Positions 41,776 through 49,899 of a DNA stretch of 64,000 bases are shown piece after piece. The notes beneath the pieces are model-generated. The model was given only the letters and a program-made list of their open reading frames with translations. It was not told the origin of the DNA and searched no databases. Made by a program: the position numbers and the translations under genes. The stretch comes from an uncultured Muribaculaceae bacterium (GTDB taxonomy: Bacteria > Bacteroidota > Bacteroidia > Bacteroidales > Muribaculaceae): the NCBI GenBank assembly GCA_910585275.1, contig CAJUCW010000010.1, positions 1-64,000 of the forward strand. Direction: 5' to 3'. Every line of letters begins with the position of its first letter. Within the stretch, counting starts at the first letter, position 1.

Positions 41776-41829
41776 CATGATATGAACCGAGGCGCGGTAT
41801 GGAAATGCCGCGCCCCGGTTCATATCATG
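41776..41829. terminator. Long hairpin between the coiled-coil lipoprotein and GH13 genes
   Basis: 22-bp arms with one mismatch (41776-41797 and 41808-41829; outer part CATGATATGAACCG, inner GGCGCGG) around 10 nt. It probably ends the upstream lipoprotein transcript on the minus strand, although T-runs are weak. Confidence 0.6.
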
Positions 41830-41864
41830 TTATTTTGTTCATTGCATTCGTCAAAGCAACTATG

Positions 41865-42728
41865 TTAGTTCACCTGGATAACGAGGAACGGAGTCATGCT
41901 CCAGAATTCCTTAGGATTGGTAATCTGAATGGTCTTGGTTCCGTCGGCGTTGTCAACGATGGTATAGGAATCTTCCGGCATGTTGGTCCAGATTTTCACT
42001 TTCTTCGCCCCTGTCGGAATCACGCTGAGCGAACGCTTGTCGGCTTTGGTGAAGTAAGATTCATTGAAATCTCCTTTAAGCACTTTTGTCTGGCCGAGGA
42101 ATTTCTTTTCGAGAAGGCCGTTTTTCTTAAGCTCTTTGTTGGTTCCGATTGCATAATAAACCGTGTTGGCGGCGTTTTCTGCAGCTACGGTCTCAGCCTG
42201 GGCGGCTTCCTTCGCGGCGGTCTCGGTCTTTACCTGTTCTTCAGTTTCCGTAACTTTTCCGGTAAGTTCTTCGATTTGTCCTCTCGCTGCAGTAAGGTCG
42301 GATTCAAGCTGCGCTATTTTCTCGTCTTGCTTTGCAATGCGGTCCTTAAGCTGGGTGATAGTTTTTGACAGAACGCTGTTCTGGCTTCCGCTTGCTTTAA
42401 GCTGTGCATCCATTTTGTCGAGAAGGGCGCGGTTGGCAGCAAGACGGGCCTTGATATTGGCAAGGTTCTGGCGGATTTCGGCACGTCGGTCAACGTTTTC
42501 TCCGGATCCCATGCTATAAAGGAGCCCTTCTTGCATGTTAATGGAATCGAGGCCTGTATAAATGTCGCCCATAAGGAGCATGAGAGAGTCGTTAAAACTG
42601 TTCGCTTCCGCGTATTCTGCCGACAACTCGGCGATGCGTGCGGAGTCCTCTGCGAGTTTCTGGCTGTTGCCTGAACATGATGCGAGCATAAGCGCGCTGA
42701 TTCCCATGAGGATAAACGATTTTTTCAT
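41865..42728 (-). CDS. Coiled-coil lipoprotein of unknown function
   Basis: 287 residues. Lipobox LMLASCSG (Cys about residue 18), then a long coiled coil (about 25-185, alanine/glutamate/leucine heptads; ITQLKDRIAKQDEKIAQLES), then a small beta domain (about 190-287, NTVYYAIGTNKELKKNGLL and KVKIWTNMPEDSYTI). Such proteins are common in Bacteroidales; the role is unknown, perhaps in envelope structure. Confidence 0.75.
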   Translation of the reverse strand: MKKSFILMGISALMLASCSGNSQKLAEDSARIAELSAEYAEANSFNDSLMLLMGDIYTGLDSINMQEGLLYSMGSGENVDRRAEIRQNLANIKARLAANRALLDKMDAQLKASGSQNSVLSKTITQLKDRIAKQDEKIAQLESDLTAARGQIEELTGKVTETEEQVKTETAAKEAAQAETVAAENAANTVYYAIGTNKELKKNGLLEKKFLGQTKVLKGDFNESYFTKADKRSLSVIPTGAKKVKIWTNMPEDSYTIVDNADGTKTIQITNPKEFWSMTPFLVIQVN

Positions 42729-42765
42729 AACTGATGCAATTTTGGTTTTGTTAATAGTTTACAGT

Positions 42766-43500
42766 TTATATTTCCTCATTGTCGGAAAACCTTTCACCTG
42801 AGGAAGTTGCAGAGGAGTCGGCCCCTTGGCGACGGCCTCCGATAATAATAACAATTTCCCCCTTGGCTTGGTTCAATGAGAAAAATTCGGAAAGTTGTTC
42901 CAAAGAGCCTCTATGGTAGGTTTCGTGAATTTTTGAAATTTCCCGGCAAACACACGCCTCTCTCTCTCCCCCGAAAAATTCTGCGAGCTGGCGCAGGGTT
43001 CGTTGCAATCTTTTCGGTGATTCGTAGATGATTACAGAGCGCGGGTCAGACGCGAGGAAAGAAAGGCGGGTGGCTCTCCCTTTTTTGGGCGGGAGAAAGC
43101 CTTCGAACACGAAACGGTCGCAAGGTAGTCCCGAGGCCACGAGTGCCGGAACGAAGGCGGTGGCCCCCGGGAGGCATTCCACCTCCACACCGAGGCGTCT
43201 GCATTCGCGGCTGAGCATGAATCCAGGGTCGGAGATGCCCGGCGTACCAGCATCGGAGATAAGGGCGATTTTCTCGCCTGCCTCGATGCGTTCTGCTATT
43301 TTCGGAGCCTCTTCATGTTCGTTAAACTTGTGATGGCTCCTCATAGGTGTGTGGATGTCAAAGTGCTTTAGAAGCACGCCCGATGTGCGCGTATCTTCCG
43401 CAAGAATAAGGTCGGCTTCTTTGAGCACATTGACGGCACGGAAAGTCATGTCGTCGAGATTGCCTACCGGCGTAGGCACTATATAGAGTTTGCCGCTCAT
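42766..43500 (-). CDS. rsmI: 16S rRNA (cytidine-1402 2'-O)-methyltransferase
   Basis: 244 residues of the tetrapyrrole-methylase fold: LYIVPTPVGNLDDMTFRA at the start, LAEDTRTSGVLL, ALISDAGTPGISDPG and FEGFLPPKKGRAT are the RsmI blocks. It methylates C1402 of 16S rRNA with SAM. It overlaps the preceding gene by 4 bp. The C-terminus is a little shorter than in E. coli RsmI. Confidence 0.93.
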   Translation of the reverse strand: MSGKLYIVPTPVGNLDDMTFRAVNVLKEADLILAEDTRTSGVLLKHFDIHTPMRSHHKFNEHEEAPKIAERIEAGEKIALISDAGTPGISDPGFMLSRECRRLGVEVECLPGATAFVPALVASGLPCDRFVFEGFLPPKKGRATRLSFLASDPRSVIIYESPKRLQRTLRQLAEFFGGEREACVCREISKIHETYHRGSLEQLSEFFSLNQAKGEIVIIIGGRRQGADSSATSSGERFSDNEEI

Positions 43501-44291
43501 GACTTGAAATATTTCTTTAGAATTTCAAGAAAATCAATTACATCCTGACGTTTTGAATCCCATTGCAGTTCTCCGATGAAGTAGTCCTCCGCTTCATCAA
43601 ACCCATCCATGGAAGCTACAAGGGCAAGAGTGGTGTTGAAATCGGCATCGGAATTGCAGAAGAGTTCTCGTTTGAACCTGTATCTGTCGTTGATGCTGAA
43701 TACCAGTCTTCCTCTTGGTTCGCAGAATTCATTCTTGAAAGGACGTGTTTCTTCCCTCTCCGTCGTTTCCAGTTCGAAGGTGGGTTCCGATGCTTGTTCA
43801 AGTGCCGGTTCAAACACCGGTTCGGGTTGCGGCATCGGATCTGACACAGGTTCCGGTGCAGGTCCTTGTGTCGGTTCGTATGCAGGTTGCTGTTCTGCTT
43901 CCTGTTCCGGTTCGGAAACGGGCTCGGGTTCCGGTTCCTGTGTCGGTTCGAAAACGGGCCCTGGTTTTGGTTCCGGTGTCGGTTCGACAATAGGCTCCGG
44001 TTCAGGCAGCGGTTCTAAAACCGATTCAGGTTCCGGTTCGGGCAAGGAATCGAAAACTGTCGTTGTCTCTTGTGCAGTTAATGTTTCGGTTTCTTCGATT
44101 GGCTCATGTCCGATATCGTTTTTAGAATCGGCGACTGCCACATCTTTTGCATGCCGCGACAATTCCTCTCCTTTCCTTCTTATCAACAACGGAAGGGTGT
44201 CGGGAATATCTTCACGGGCAAGCGCAAGATGCACAAGCCCTTCAAGTTCATATATGCTGTCGAGCAGTCTGTTTAAATTTTCTTTATTCAT
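43497..44291 (-). CDS. Pro/Glu-repeat protein of unknown function
   Basis: 264 residues, no signal peptide. An N-terminal helical part (1-65), a 115-residue low-complexity linker of EPEP/PEPx repeats (about 80-195), and a C-terminal conserved-looking domain (about 195-264) with RGRLVFSINDRYRFKRELF and MDGFDEAEDYFIGEL. I cannot name the family. It overlaps dacB by 8 bp and rsmI by 4 bp, so the three are one operon. The linker suggests a tether that reaches a distant partner. Confidence 0.7.
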   Translation of the reverse strand: MNKENLNRLLDSIYELEGLVHLALAREDIPDTLPLLIRRKGEELSRHAKDVAVADSKNDIGHEPIEETETLTAQETTTVFDSLPEPEPESVLEPLPEPEPIVEPTPEPKPGPVFEPTQEPEPEPVSEPEQEAEQQPAYEPTQGPAPEPVSDPMPQPEPVFEPALEQASEPTFELETTEREETRPFKNEFCEPRGRLVFSINDRYRFKRELFCNSDADFNTTLALVASMDGFDEAEDYFIGELQWDSKRQDVIDFLEILKKYFKS

Positions 44292-45531
44292 TGTTTTCTG
44301 TTTCTTCAGGGTCTATATTGCTGTCAAAAATTTCGAGTAGCATTTTTTCGGCGGCTTTTTTTGCTTTGTCGCGACTCCCGGTTATGTCGTTCATGATGAT
44401 AACCACCGCGTGGGTAGGGGCGTAATCTTCATCGAGCTTGTAGCCGGCATAACATTGTATGCCTTTCATGCTCCCGGTCTTCATCGCAATGTAGCTGTCA
44501 AGCGGGGATTCCGCAAGAAAACTCCGGAGGGTGCCTTCCTGCCCTGCAAGTGGAAAAAAAGATGCATAGTAGGCATCGCCGCTCATTTCGGTAAGCACGG
44601 CCCCCATGAAGTCTGCCGTGACCCTGTTTGAGCGTGAAAGCCCCGACCCGTCAATCAATATAACGCCGTCGAGGGGCATTTTCTTTTTCTTCCACATTTT
44701 ATATTCCCTGGAAGCCGCGTCTTCGGTTGAACCGTCGCCGCCTTTTAGCTTGCCGTAGGTGCGAAGCATGGATTCTGCGAAAAGATTGTCGCTCCTCATC
44801 ATGCAGGAGCGCATAATCTCGTCGATGGGATGCGACACATGCTGCATCAGCTGTTTGCGCTTCCCTTCGCCAAGGTCTTTCGAATCAACGGAAATGCCTG
44901 CATTGCGTAGGCTTGCCTTAAGGCGGTTGATAAAAATACGGTCTGGTCGTTCCACCGACTTCCTTCCGGTGGCGTTGTCTTCAAAGTTAAATCCGTGTGA
45001 GCCCGTGCCGTAAGATTGGGAAAAATCTGCAGCCATCCACGAATCCGGACGAGAAGGTCCCTCGAATTGAGAATCATCTACAATTATTTCACCTTCGATT
45101 TTGTTGATTCCCGCAACCCGGAGGGCTTCCGTAATTTCGCGGACAATGTCGGAACTTCCGGGTTCGTTTACTGAATTCAACGAGGGGTCGCATGCCCCTT
45201 CTACGATAAGGTTACCTCTGACGATTCCCATATCCAGAGGCCCGTCGATATAAACCGGCGTCTGGTATCTGAAGTCGATGCCCGATTCCCCCAATAAAGC
45301 AGCCGTCGTCACTGATTTCATAATCGATGCCGGCACGAGTGGCGCTCCGGCGTTGTGTGATGCAATCACTTTTCCGTCGGAAATGTCAATCACCTTTACC
45401 GCCACCGATTCAGGCTTGATTCCATTGTCTTTAACAAAGCGCGCTACGGCTTCCGAATGATCCTGCCCTGAAGCGGAAACCGCGAAAGACAGAATGCAAA
45501 ACAAAAGCCATGTTATTCTTTTTTTTATCAT
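44284..45531 (-). CDS. dacB: D-alanyl-D-alanine carboxypeptidase/endopeptidase (PBP4 family)
   Basis: 415 residues with a signal peptide (about 1-22). The serine PBP motifs are visible: SxxK as S69-I-M-K72 (PASIMKS), SxN in RSDNLFAE (about 250) and KTG in AMKTGSMKG. It trims or cleaves crosslinked peptidoglycan stems in the periplasm. Promoter at 45576-45604 and an inverted repeat in its leader (45545-45571). Overlaps the next gene by 8 bp. Confidence 0.92.
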   Translation of the reverse strand: MIKKRITWLLFCILSFAVSASGQDHSEAVARFVKDNGIKPESVAVKVIDISDGKVIASHNAGAPLVPASIMKSVTTAALLGESGIDFRYQTPVYIDGPLDMGIVRGNLIVEGACDPSLNSVNEPGSSDIVREITEALRVAGINKIEGEIIVDDSQFEGPSRPDSWMAADFSQSYGTGSHGFNFEDNATGRKSVERPDRIFINRLKASLRNAGISVDSKDLGEGKRKQLMQHVSHPIDEIMRSCMMRSDNLFAESMLRTYGKLKGGDGSTEDAASREYKMWKKKKMPLDGVILIDGSGLSRSNRVTADFMGAVLTEMSGDAYYASFFPLAGQEGTLRSFLAESPLDSYIAMKTGSMKGIQCYAGYKLDEDYAPTHAVVIIMNDITGSRDKAKKAAEKMLLEIFDSNIDPEETENNE

Positions 45532-45544
45532 TTCTTATTTGGTG

Positions 45545-45604
45545 CAATCCGACTAAACAATTGTCGGATTGACCGCAAAGTTAGCAAAAGTTTTCCGATT
45601 TCAA
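45545..45604 (-). promoter_or_regulatory. dacB promoter and leader inverted repeat
   Basis: Minus strand: TTG (plus 45602-45604), an 18-bp spacer and TAACTTTG (plus 45576-45583). Between the expected start site and the ATG, CAATCCGAC (45545-45553) and GTCGGATTG (45563-45571) form a perfect 9-bp inverted repeat, either an RNA hairpin near the ribosome site or an operator. Confidence 0.6.
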
Positions 45605-45665
45605 TAGAGTTTTTTTGTGATACGGGAAATAGTTGCTAATTTTACACATCAAAAACGATTCTCCA

Positions 45666-46763
45666 ATGGATTCTTATGAAATACCTCCGAGAACGCCTTA
45701 CACTTTCGACCGGGTGGTGAGAATTCTCTTCACTGTATGCACTGTGATTGCGTTGGTTTTCCTGCTTGACTCGTTAAAGGGTGTTCTGCTTCCATTCCTT
45801 GTGGCATGCCTCATAGCATATATGCTTGAGCCTGTCGTGAGATGGAATATGAAATGGACGGGACTTGAAACACGTTTTGTGCCGGTGGCCCTGACGCTGT
45901 TCGAGACATTTGCTCTCCTTGCCGTCTTTTGCATTGTGTTTATACCATATCTTATTTCGGAAACGGCCGAGATGACGGTGATTATAAAGCGTTATGCCAC
46001 CACTCAGATTCAGATTCCTTACATATCGAGTTCCATCCATGAGTTCCTGCGTGAGAATATAGATGTAAATGAAATTTCAAAACTTCTCTCGCAAGATGAA
46101 TGGATGTCTCTCATAAGGAAGGCCGTGTCTTCCTCATGGACGTTCCTCAGTTCCGGTCTCGCCTTAGTGCTGGGTGTTTTGAGTTGGCTGATAGTTATCC
46201 TGTATGTAATTTTCATTATGCTTGACTACGAAAGGATAATGTTGAGCTTCAAGCAGCTTGTGCCGTTAAGGCATAGAAAGCGCACGTTTCAGGTGGCGTC
46301 AGACATCAAGAACGCGATGAACCGCTATTTCCGTGGACAGTTTGTGATAGCATCCATCGTCGGAATCCTCTTCTCCATAGGGTTCGTCATCATAGGGTTG
46401 CCGATGGGTGTCGTGCTCGGGCTGTTTATCGGAATGCTCAATATGGTGCCTTATCTTCAGTTGATATCGTTGCCGATAACTGCAATATTATGTATAGTCT
46501 GCACTGCGAGCAGCGGTGTGGATTTCTGGGTCATATTCTGGGAGAGCATGGCGGTGTATGTCATCGTGCAATGCATACAAGACCTCTATCTGACTCCCAA
46601 AATTATGGGTAAGGCCATGGGGCTTAATCCTGCTATAATATTGCTGTCGCTTTCAATCTGGGGCTCGCTCCTCGGATTCATGGGGCTTATCATAGCTTTG
46701 CCCATGACCACTCTTCTCATTTCATATTACGACACCTATGTGGTGAAACGTACGTTGAACTAA
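45666..46763 (+). CDS. AI-2E family (PerM/TqsA) transporter
   Basis: 365 residues from ATG 45666, seven to eight transmembrane segments. GVLLPFLVACLIAYMLEPVV near the N-terminus and the late GLFIGMLNMVPYLQLI and GLNPAIILLSLSIWGSLLG blocks are family hallmarks. Members were named for AI-2 export but many do other transport. luxS occurs in this window, 13 kb away, which does not prove a link. Confidence 0.88.
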   Translation: MDSYEIPPRTPYTFDRVVRILFTVCTVIALVFLLDSLKGVLLPFLVACLIAYMLEPVVRWNMKWTGLETRFVPVALTLFETFALLAVFCIVFIPYLISETAEMTVIIKRYATTQIQIPYISSSIHEFLRENIDVNEISKLLSQDEWMSLIRKAVSSSWTFLSSGLALVLGVLSWLIVILYVIFIMLDYERIMLSFKQLVPLRHRKRTFQVASDIKNAMNRYFRGQFVIASIVGILFSIGFVIIGLPMGVVLGLFIGMLNMVPYLQLISLPITAILCIVCTASSGVDFWVIFWESMAVYVIVQCIQDLYLTPKIMGKAMGLNPAIILLSLSIWGSLLGFMGLIIALPMTTLLISYYDTYVVKRTLN

Positions 46764-46785
46764 CTTCCATTACAATAAAATTGAT

Positions 46786-49116
46786 ATGCTGACATTGCCT
46801 ATTTCGACAGACGTAGAGACATTGTGCCAGGAAACAGTGTCGCAGCTTGAGGCACAGACCTATACGGAAATAAACGGCGACAAGGAAACGCTTACAGAGG
46901 AAGACCATACCAACGGACTGATAGGCGACCTCGCGTGGATTCTTTTGCTCGGAGCCATCGTGACTCTTCTGTTTAAAAAACTGAAGCAGCCAGTGGTGCT
47001 CGGCTATATTCTTGCCGGGTTCCTTGCAAGTCCGAAATTCGTATATCTCCCTTCCATCTCCAATCTTGAAAATATCGAGTTCTGGGCAGACCTCGGCATC
47101 GTGGTGCTCATGTTCACTCTCGGTCTTGAGTTCAGCTTCAAGAAGCTGATGAATTCGGGGTCGTCGGCGGTGATAACGGCCTTGATAATCATATGCGGAA
47201 TGACTTTTGCCGGATTTGGCGTGGGTAAATTGTTGCATCTCAATTCTATCAACTGTATCTTCCTCGGCGGCATGATTTCAATGTCGAGCACCACCATCAT
47301 TTTGAAAACTCTTACCGACCTTGGAATGCGGCATAAGAAATATGCCTCTCTCGTGCTTGCTGTGCTCATAATAGAAGACCTCTTCGCGGTATTGATGCTT
47401 GTGTTGCTGTCGTCGCTTGCCATGGGCAATGTGGAGGGTATGGATTTGCTGTTCTCGGTCGGTAAACTGGTGTTTTTCCTGATAATATGGTTTGTAGTCG
47501 GAGTCTATGTGCTTCCCTCGTTTCTTACGAAGGTGCGTGGTTTTCTGAATGAAGAGACTCTGCTCATCGTTGCAATGGGGCTTTGTTTCTCCATGGCGGT
47601 CTTTTCGGTGGCATGCGGTTTCTCTCTTGAACTCGGGGCTTTCGTGATGGGATCCATTCTTGCCGGAACGATGGTGGCGGAAAGGATGGAAAAAGTGGTA
47701 CAACCGGTGAAAGACCTCTTCGGTTCGGTGTTTTTTATCTCTGTCGGCATGATGGTTGACCCAAATGTGCTCGCCACTTATTGGGGCGAAATCCTTTTGC
47801 TTGCCGTGGTGGTGATAATAGGAATGATTTTCTTCGGCACTTTGGGCATGCTTGTCACCGGCCAGACTTTGCAGGTGGCTATCGAGAGCGGCTTTACCCT
47901 GACCCAGGTGGGAGAGTTCTCGTTTATCATAGCCTCTCTCGGAATGAGCCTCGGCGTGCTTCAGGAAAGCCTCTATCCAATCATAGTGGCTGTGTCGGTG
48001 ATTACCATTTTTACTACGCCATATTTCGTGAAACTTTCGCAGCCGGCCTATAAATTGGCGGAGAAGCATCTCCCGGCCCGTCTTAATTTCCTTATCGACA
48101 GATATTCGAAACAGGTGACCGATTCAAGTGCCACCAAGAGCCTTTGGCGCGACATTCTCGGCAGATATATGTGGCGGATTTTGCTGTATTCGGTGATTTT
48201 ACTTGCCATAATCCTCACTTCGCGTCAGTTTCTTTTCCCGTTGTGCCAGCAATATCTTCACGGGTGGGGGCGGCTTGCGGCTACTGGGATTACCTTCCTT
48301 GCGATGTCGCCGTTCCTTATCGCCATGTCGTTCAGCTCCACAAAACCCGACGAACGTATGAAGCTGCATGCTTCGGCAAGCTTCTATGATGTGCCGCTCG
48401 TGGCGATGAGGATAATAAGATATCTGGTGACGTTGCTTTTCATCGTCTATCTGATGACGATAGCCTACAATTCGCTCATCGCCTGGATTTCCGGTATGGT
48501 ATGTTTCGGATTGATTCTTATCTTTGCCTCGTCGAAGCTCTTGGGGCGTTACGGCAACATGGAGCAAAAATTCATCAATAATCTCAACATACGCGAGAAC
48601 ACGCGTCTCGGTGTCAACAATAAGCTCGTGAGCGACCTTCATCAGGCTTTCATAGAGGTTGGCCCTTATTGTCCGTTCGTGGGCGACAAACTTAAGGATT
48701 CTGGGCTCAGAAGCGATTACGGTGTAAGCGTGTCGAGCATCCAGAGGGGCGACATGTTTATGCCGCTACCCTCTGTCGATTCCCGCATATTCCCCGGCGA
48801 TGTGCTCGGCGTGATTGGAAACGACGAACAAATCAAGAAACTTAACGACGACATCGAGAGCGCGGAGAAAGCTTTCAAATCGGTCACTGTGACCCAACCT
48901 GAAATTGCGTTGAGGAATATAAAACTGTCGGCGACTTCCCCTATAATCAACATCCCGCTCGGCGAAACCAACATCCACAGCGATTACTACAGCATGATTG
49001 TGAAAGTGCAGCGCGGGGATGATGAATTTGAGCAGCCGGGCCCTTCTACCGTGCTAAAAGAGGGCGATATTGTCTGGGTGGTAGGCGATGCTTCGCGCAT
49101 AGATGCGATGAAGTGA
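46786..49116 (+). CDS. CPA2 cation:proton antiporter with TrkA-C-like tail
   Basis: 776 residues. An N-terminal cytosolic or periplasmic stretch (1-45) precedes 12-13 transmembrane segments of the KefB/CPA2 type (LGYILAGFLASPKF, ISMSSTTIILKTL, LGAFVMGSILAGTMVAE). Further transmembrane segments (about 460-600) and then a TrkA-C-like regulatory domain (about 640-776, GDMFMPLPSVDSRIFPGDVLGVIG, two similar halves) follow. It exchanges K+ or Na+ for protons under ligand control. It follows the AI-2E gene by 22 bp, so likely the same transcript. Confidence 0.85.
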   Translation: MLTLPISTDVETLCQETVSQLEAQTYTEINGDKETLTEEDHTNGLIGDLAWILLLGAIVTLLFKKLKQPVVLGYILAGFLASPKFVYLPSISNLENIEFWADLGIVVLMFTLGLEFSFKKLMNSGSSAVITALIIICGMTFAGFGVGKLLHLNSINCIFLGGMISMSSTTIILKTLTDLGMRHKKYASLVLAVLIIEDLFAVLMLVLLSSLAMGNVEGMDLLFSVGKLVFFLIIWFVVGVYVLPSFLTKVRGFLNEETLLIVAMGLCFSMAVFSVACGFSLELGAFVMGSILAGTMVAERMEKVVQPVKDLFGSVFFISVGMMVDPNVLATYWGEILLLAVVVIIGMIFFGTLGMLVTGQTLQVAIESGFTLTQVGEFSFIIASLGMSLGVLQESLYPIIVAVSVITIFTTPYFVKLSQPAYKLAEKHLPARLNFLIDRYSKQVTDSSATKSLWRDILGRYMWRILLYSVILLAIILTSRQFLFPLCQQYLHGWGRLAATGITFLAMSPFLIAMSFSSTKPDERMKLHASASFYDVPLVAMRIIRYLVTLLFIVYLMTIAYNSLIAWISGMVCFGLILIFASSKLLGRYGNMEQKFINNLNIRENTRLGVNNKLVSDLHQAFIEVGPYCPFVGDKLKDSGLRSDYGVSVSSIQRGDMFMPLPSVDSRIFPGDVLGVIGNDEQIKKLNDDIESAEKAFKSVTVTQPEIALRNIKLSATSPIINIPLGETNIHSDYYSMIVKVQRGDDEFEQPGPSTVLKEGDIVWVVGDASRIDAMK

Positions 49117-49172
49117 CGCGACTGTTTCCGGTTTTAGTTTTGGATTGTCGGCAGATTAGGGATTTCTATCGT

Positions 49173-49817
49173 TCAGAAGGGGAGTCCCGTGCCGATAAAC
49201 CCAACTGTGTTTTCTTCAGAGAAATCGGACGCCGCAGGTTCGGTTCCTGAATTGTAAAGCAGCCGGGAGAGTTCCGGCGAGAGTTTGTCTTGTGAGGGAG
49301 CGAACCATAGCCCTTCCCAGGTCCAATACCACATCCCGCTGTCGTCATATCCCGACCATTCCACTGCGACTCCCGGGAGTTGCAGCACTTTGGAAAACGA
49401 ATCGCCGAGTCCGAATTCCCCTCCGGGGGCGTTGACTTTTATATCTGTTCCGATTACATTCAGAACATCGATTTTCCCTTCTCCGAAATCGTATGCCACG
49501 AATTGCTCTCCGTCGGGGTTGGAAAAAGTAACGGTGACGGCGTCAGGACTGGCGCCGTTCTCTTTCGACGTATAAAGACTGGGTATCGAATCTGCGAGTT
49601 CGGTTATCGGCTGGCCGATATAGACTGCGCCGATGCTGTCTTTATTAATATAGGTGGTGTTGGCTGCCGCTACGGTTTCAACCATATCCATTATGGCTAT
49701 GGAATCGCTGTCGATAGCGTCGTTTTTGTTTGAGTGCCCGCAAGAAGTGGCCAATAGTCCTCCGCAGAATGCTGCAAATAGCAATGCGCGTTGTGTTGTT
49801 GATTTTTGTTTGTTCAT
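49173..49817 (-). CDS. Lipoprotein of unknown function
   Basis: 214 residues. Lipobox LATSCGHS (Cys about residue 26). A helical region (NKNDAIDSDSIAIMDMVETVAAANTTYI) is followed by a domain with SIGAVYIGQPITELADSIP and EWSGYDDSGMWYWTWEGLWF. No family is recognised. It faces the CPA2 gene convergently. Confidence 0.65.
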   Translation of the reverse strand: MNKQKSTTQRALLFAAFCGGLLATSCGHSNKNDAIDSDSIAIMDMVETVAAANTTYINKDSIGAVYIGQPITELADSIPSLYTSKENGASPDAVTVTFSNPDGEQFVAYDFGEGKIDVLNVIGTDIKVNAPGGEFGLGDSFSKVLQLPGVAVEWSGYDDSGMWYWTWEGLWFAPSQDKLSPELSRLLYNSGTEPAASDFSEENTVGFIGTGLPF

Positions 49818-49899
49818 ATTTTTGTCGTTTTAATATTATATTTGTTCGGATTTGGCGGCGGTTATAAGCAGGTCAAGGAGAGCTGCTCCTTTCTAAGGC

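Noticed and set aside
31864..46763. LuxS and AI-2E protein as a quorum-sensing unit
   Set aside because: They are 13 kb apart on different strands with unrelated neighbours. AI-2E family proteins often have other roles.
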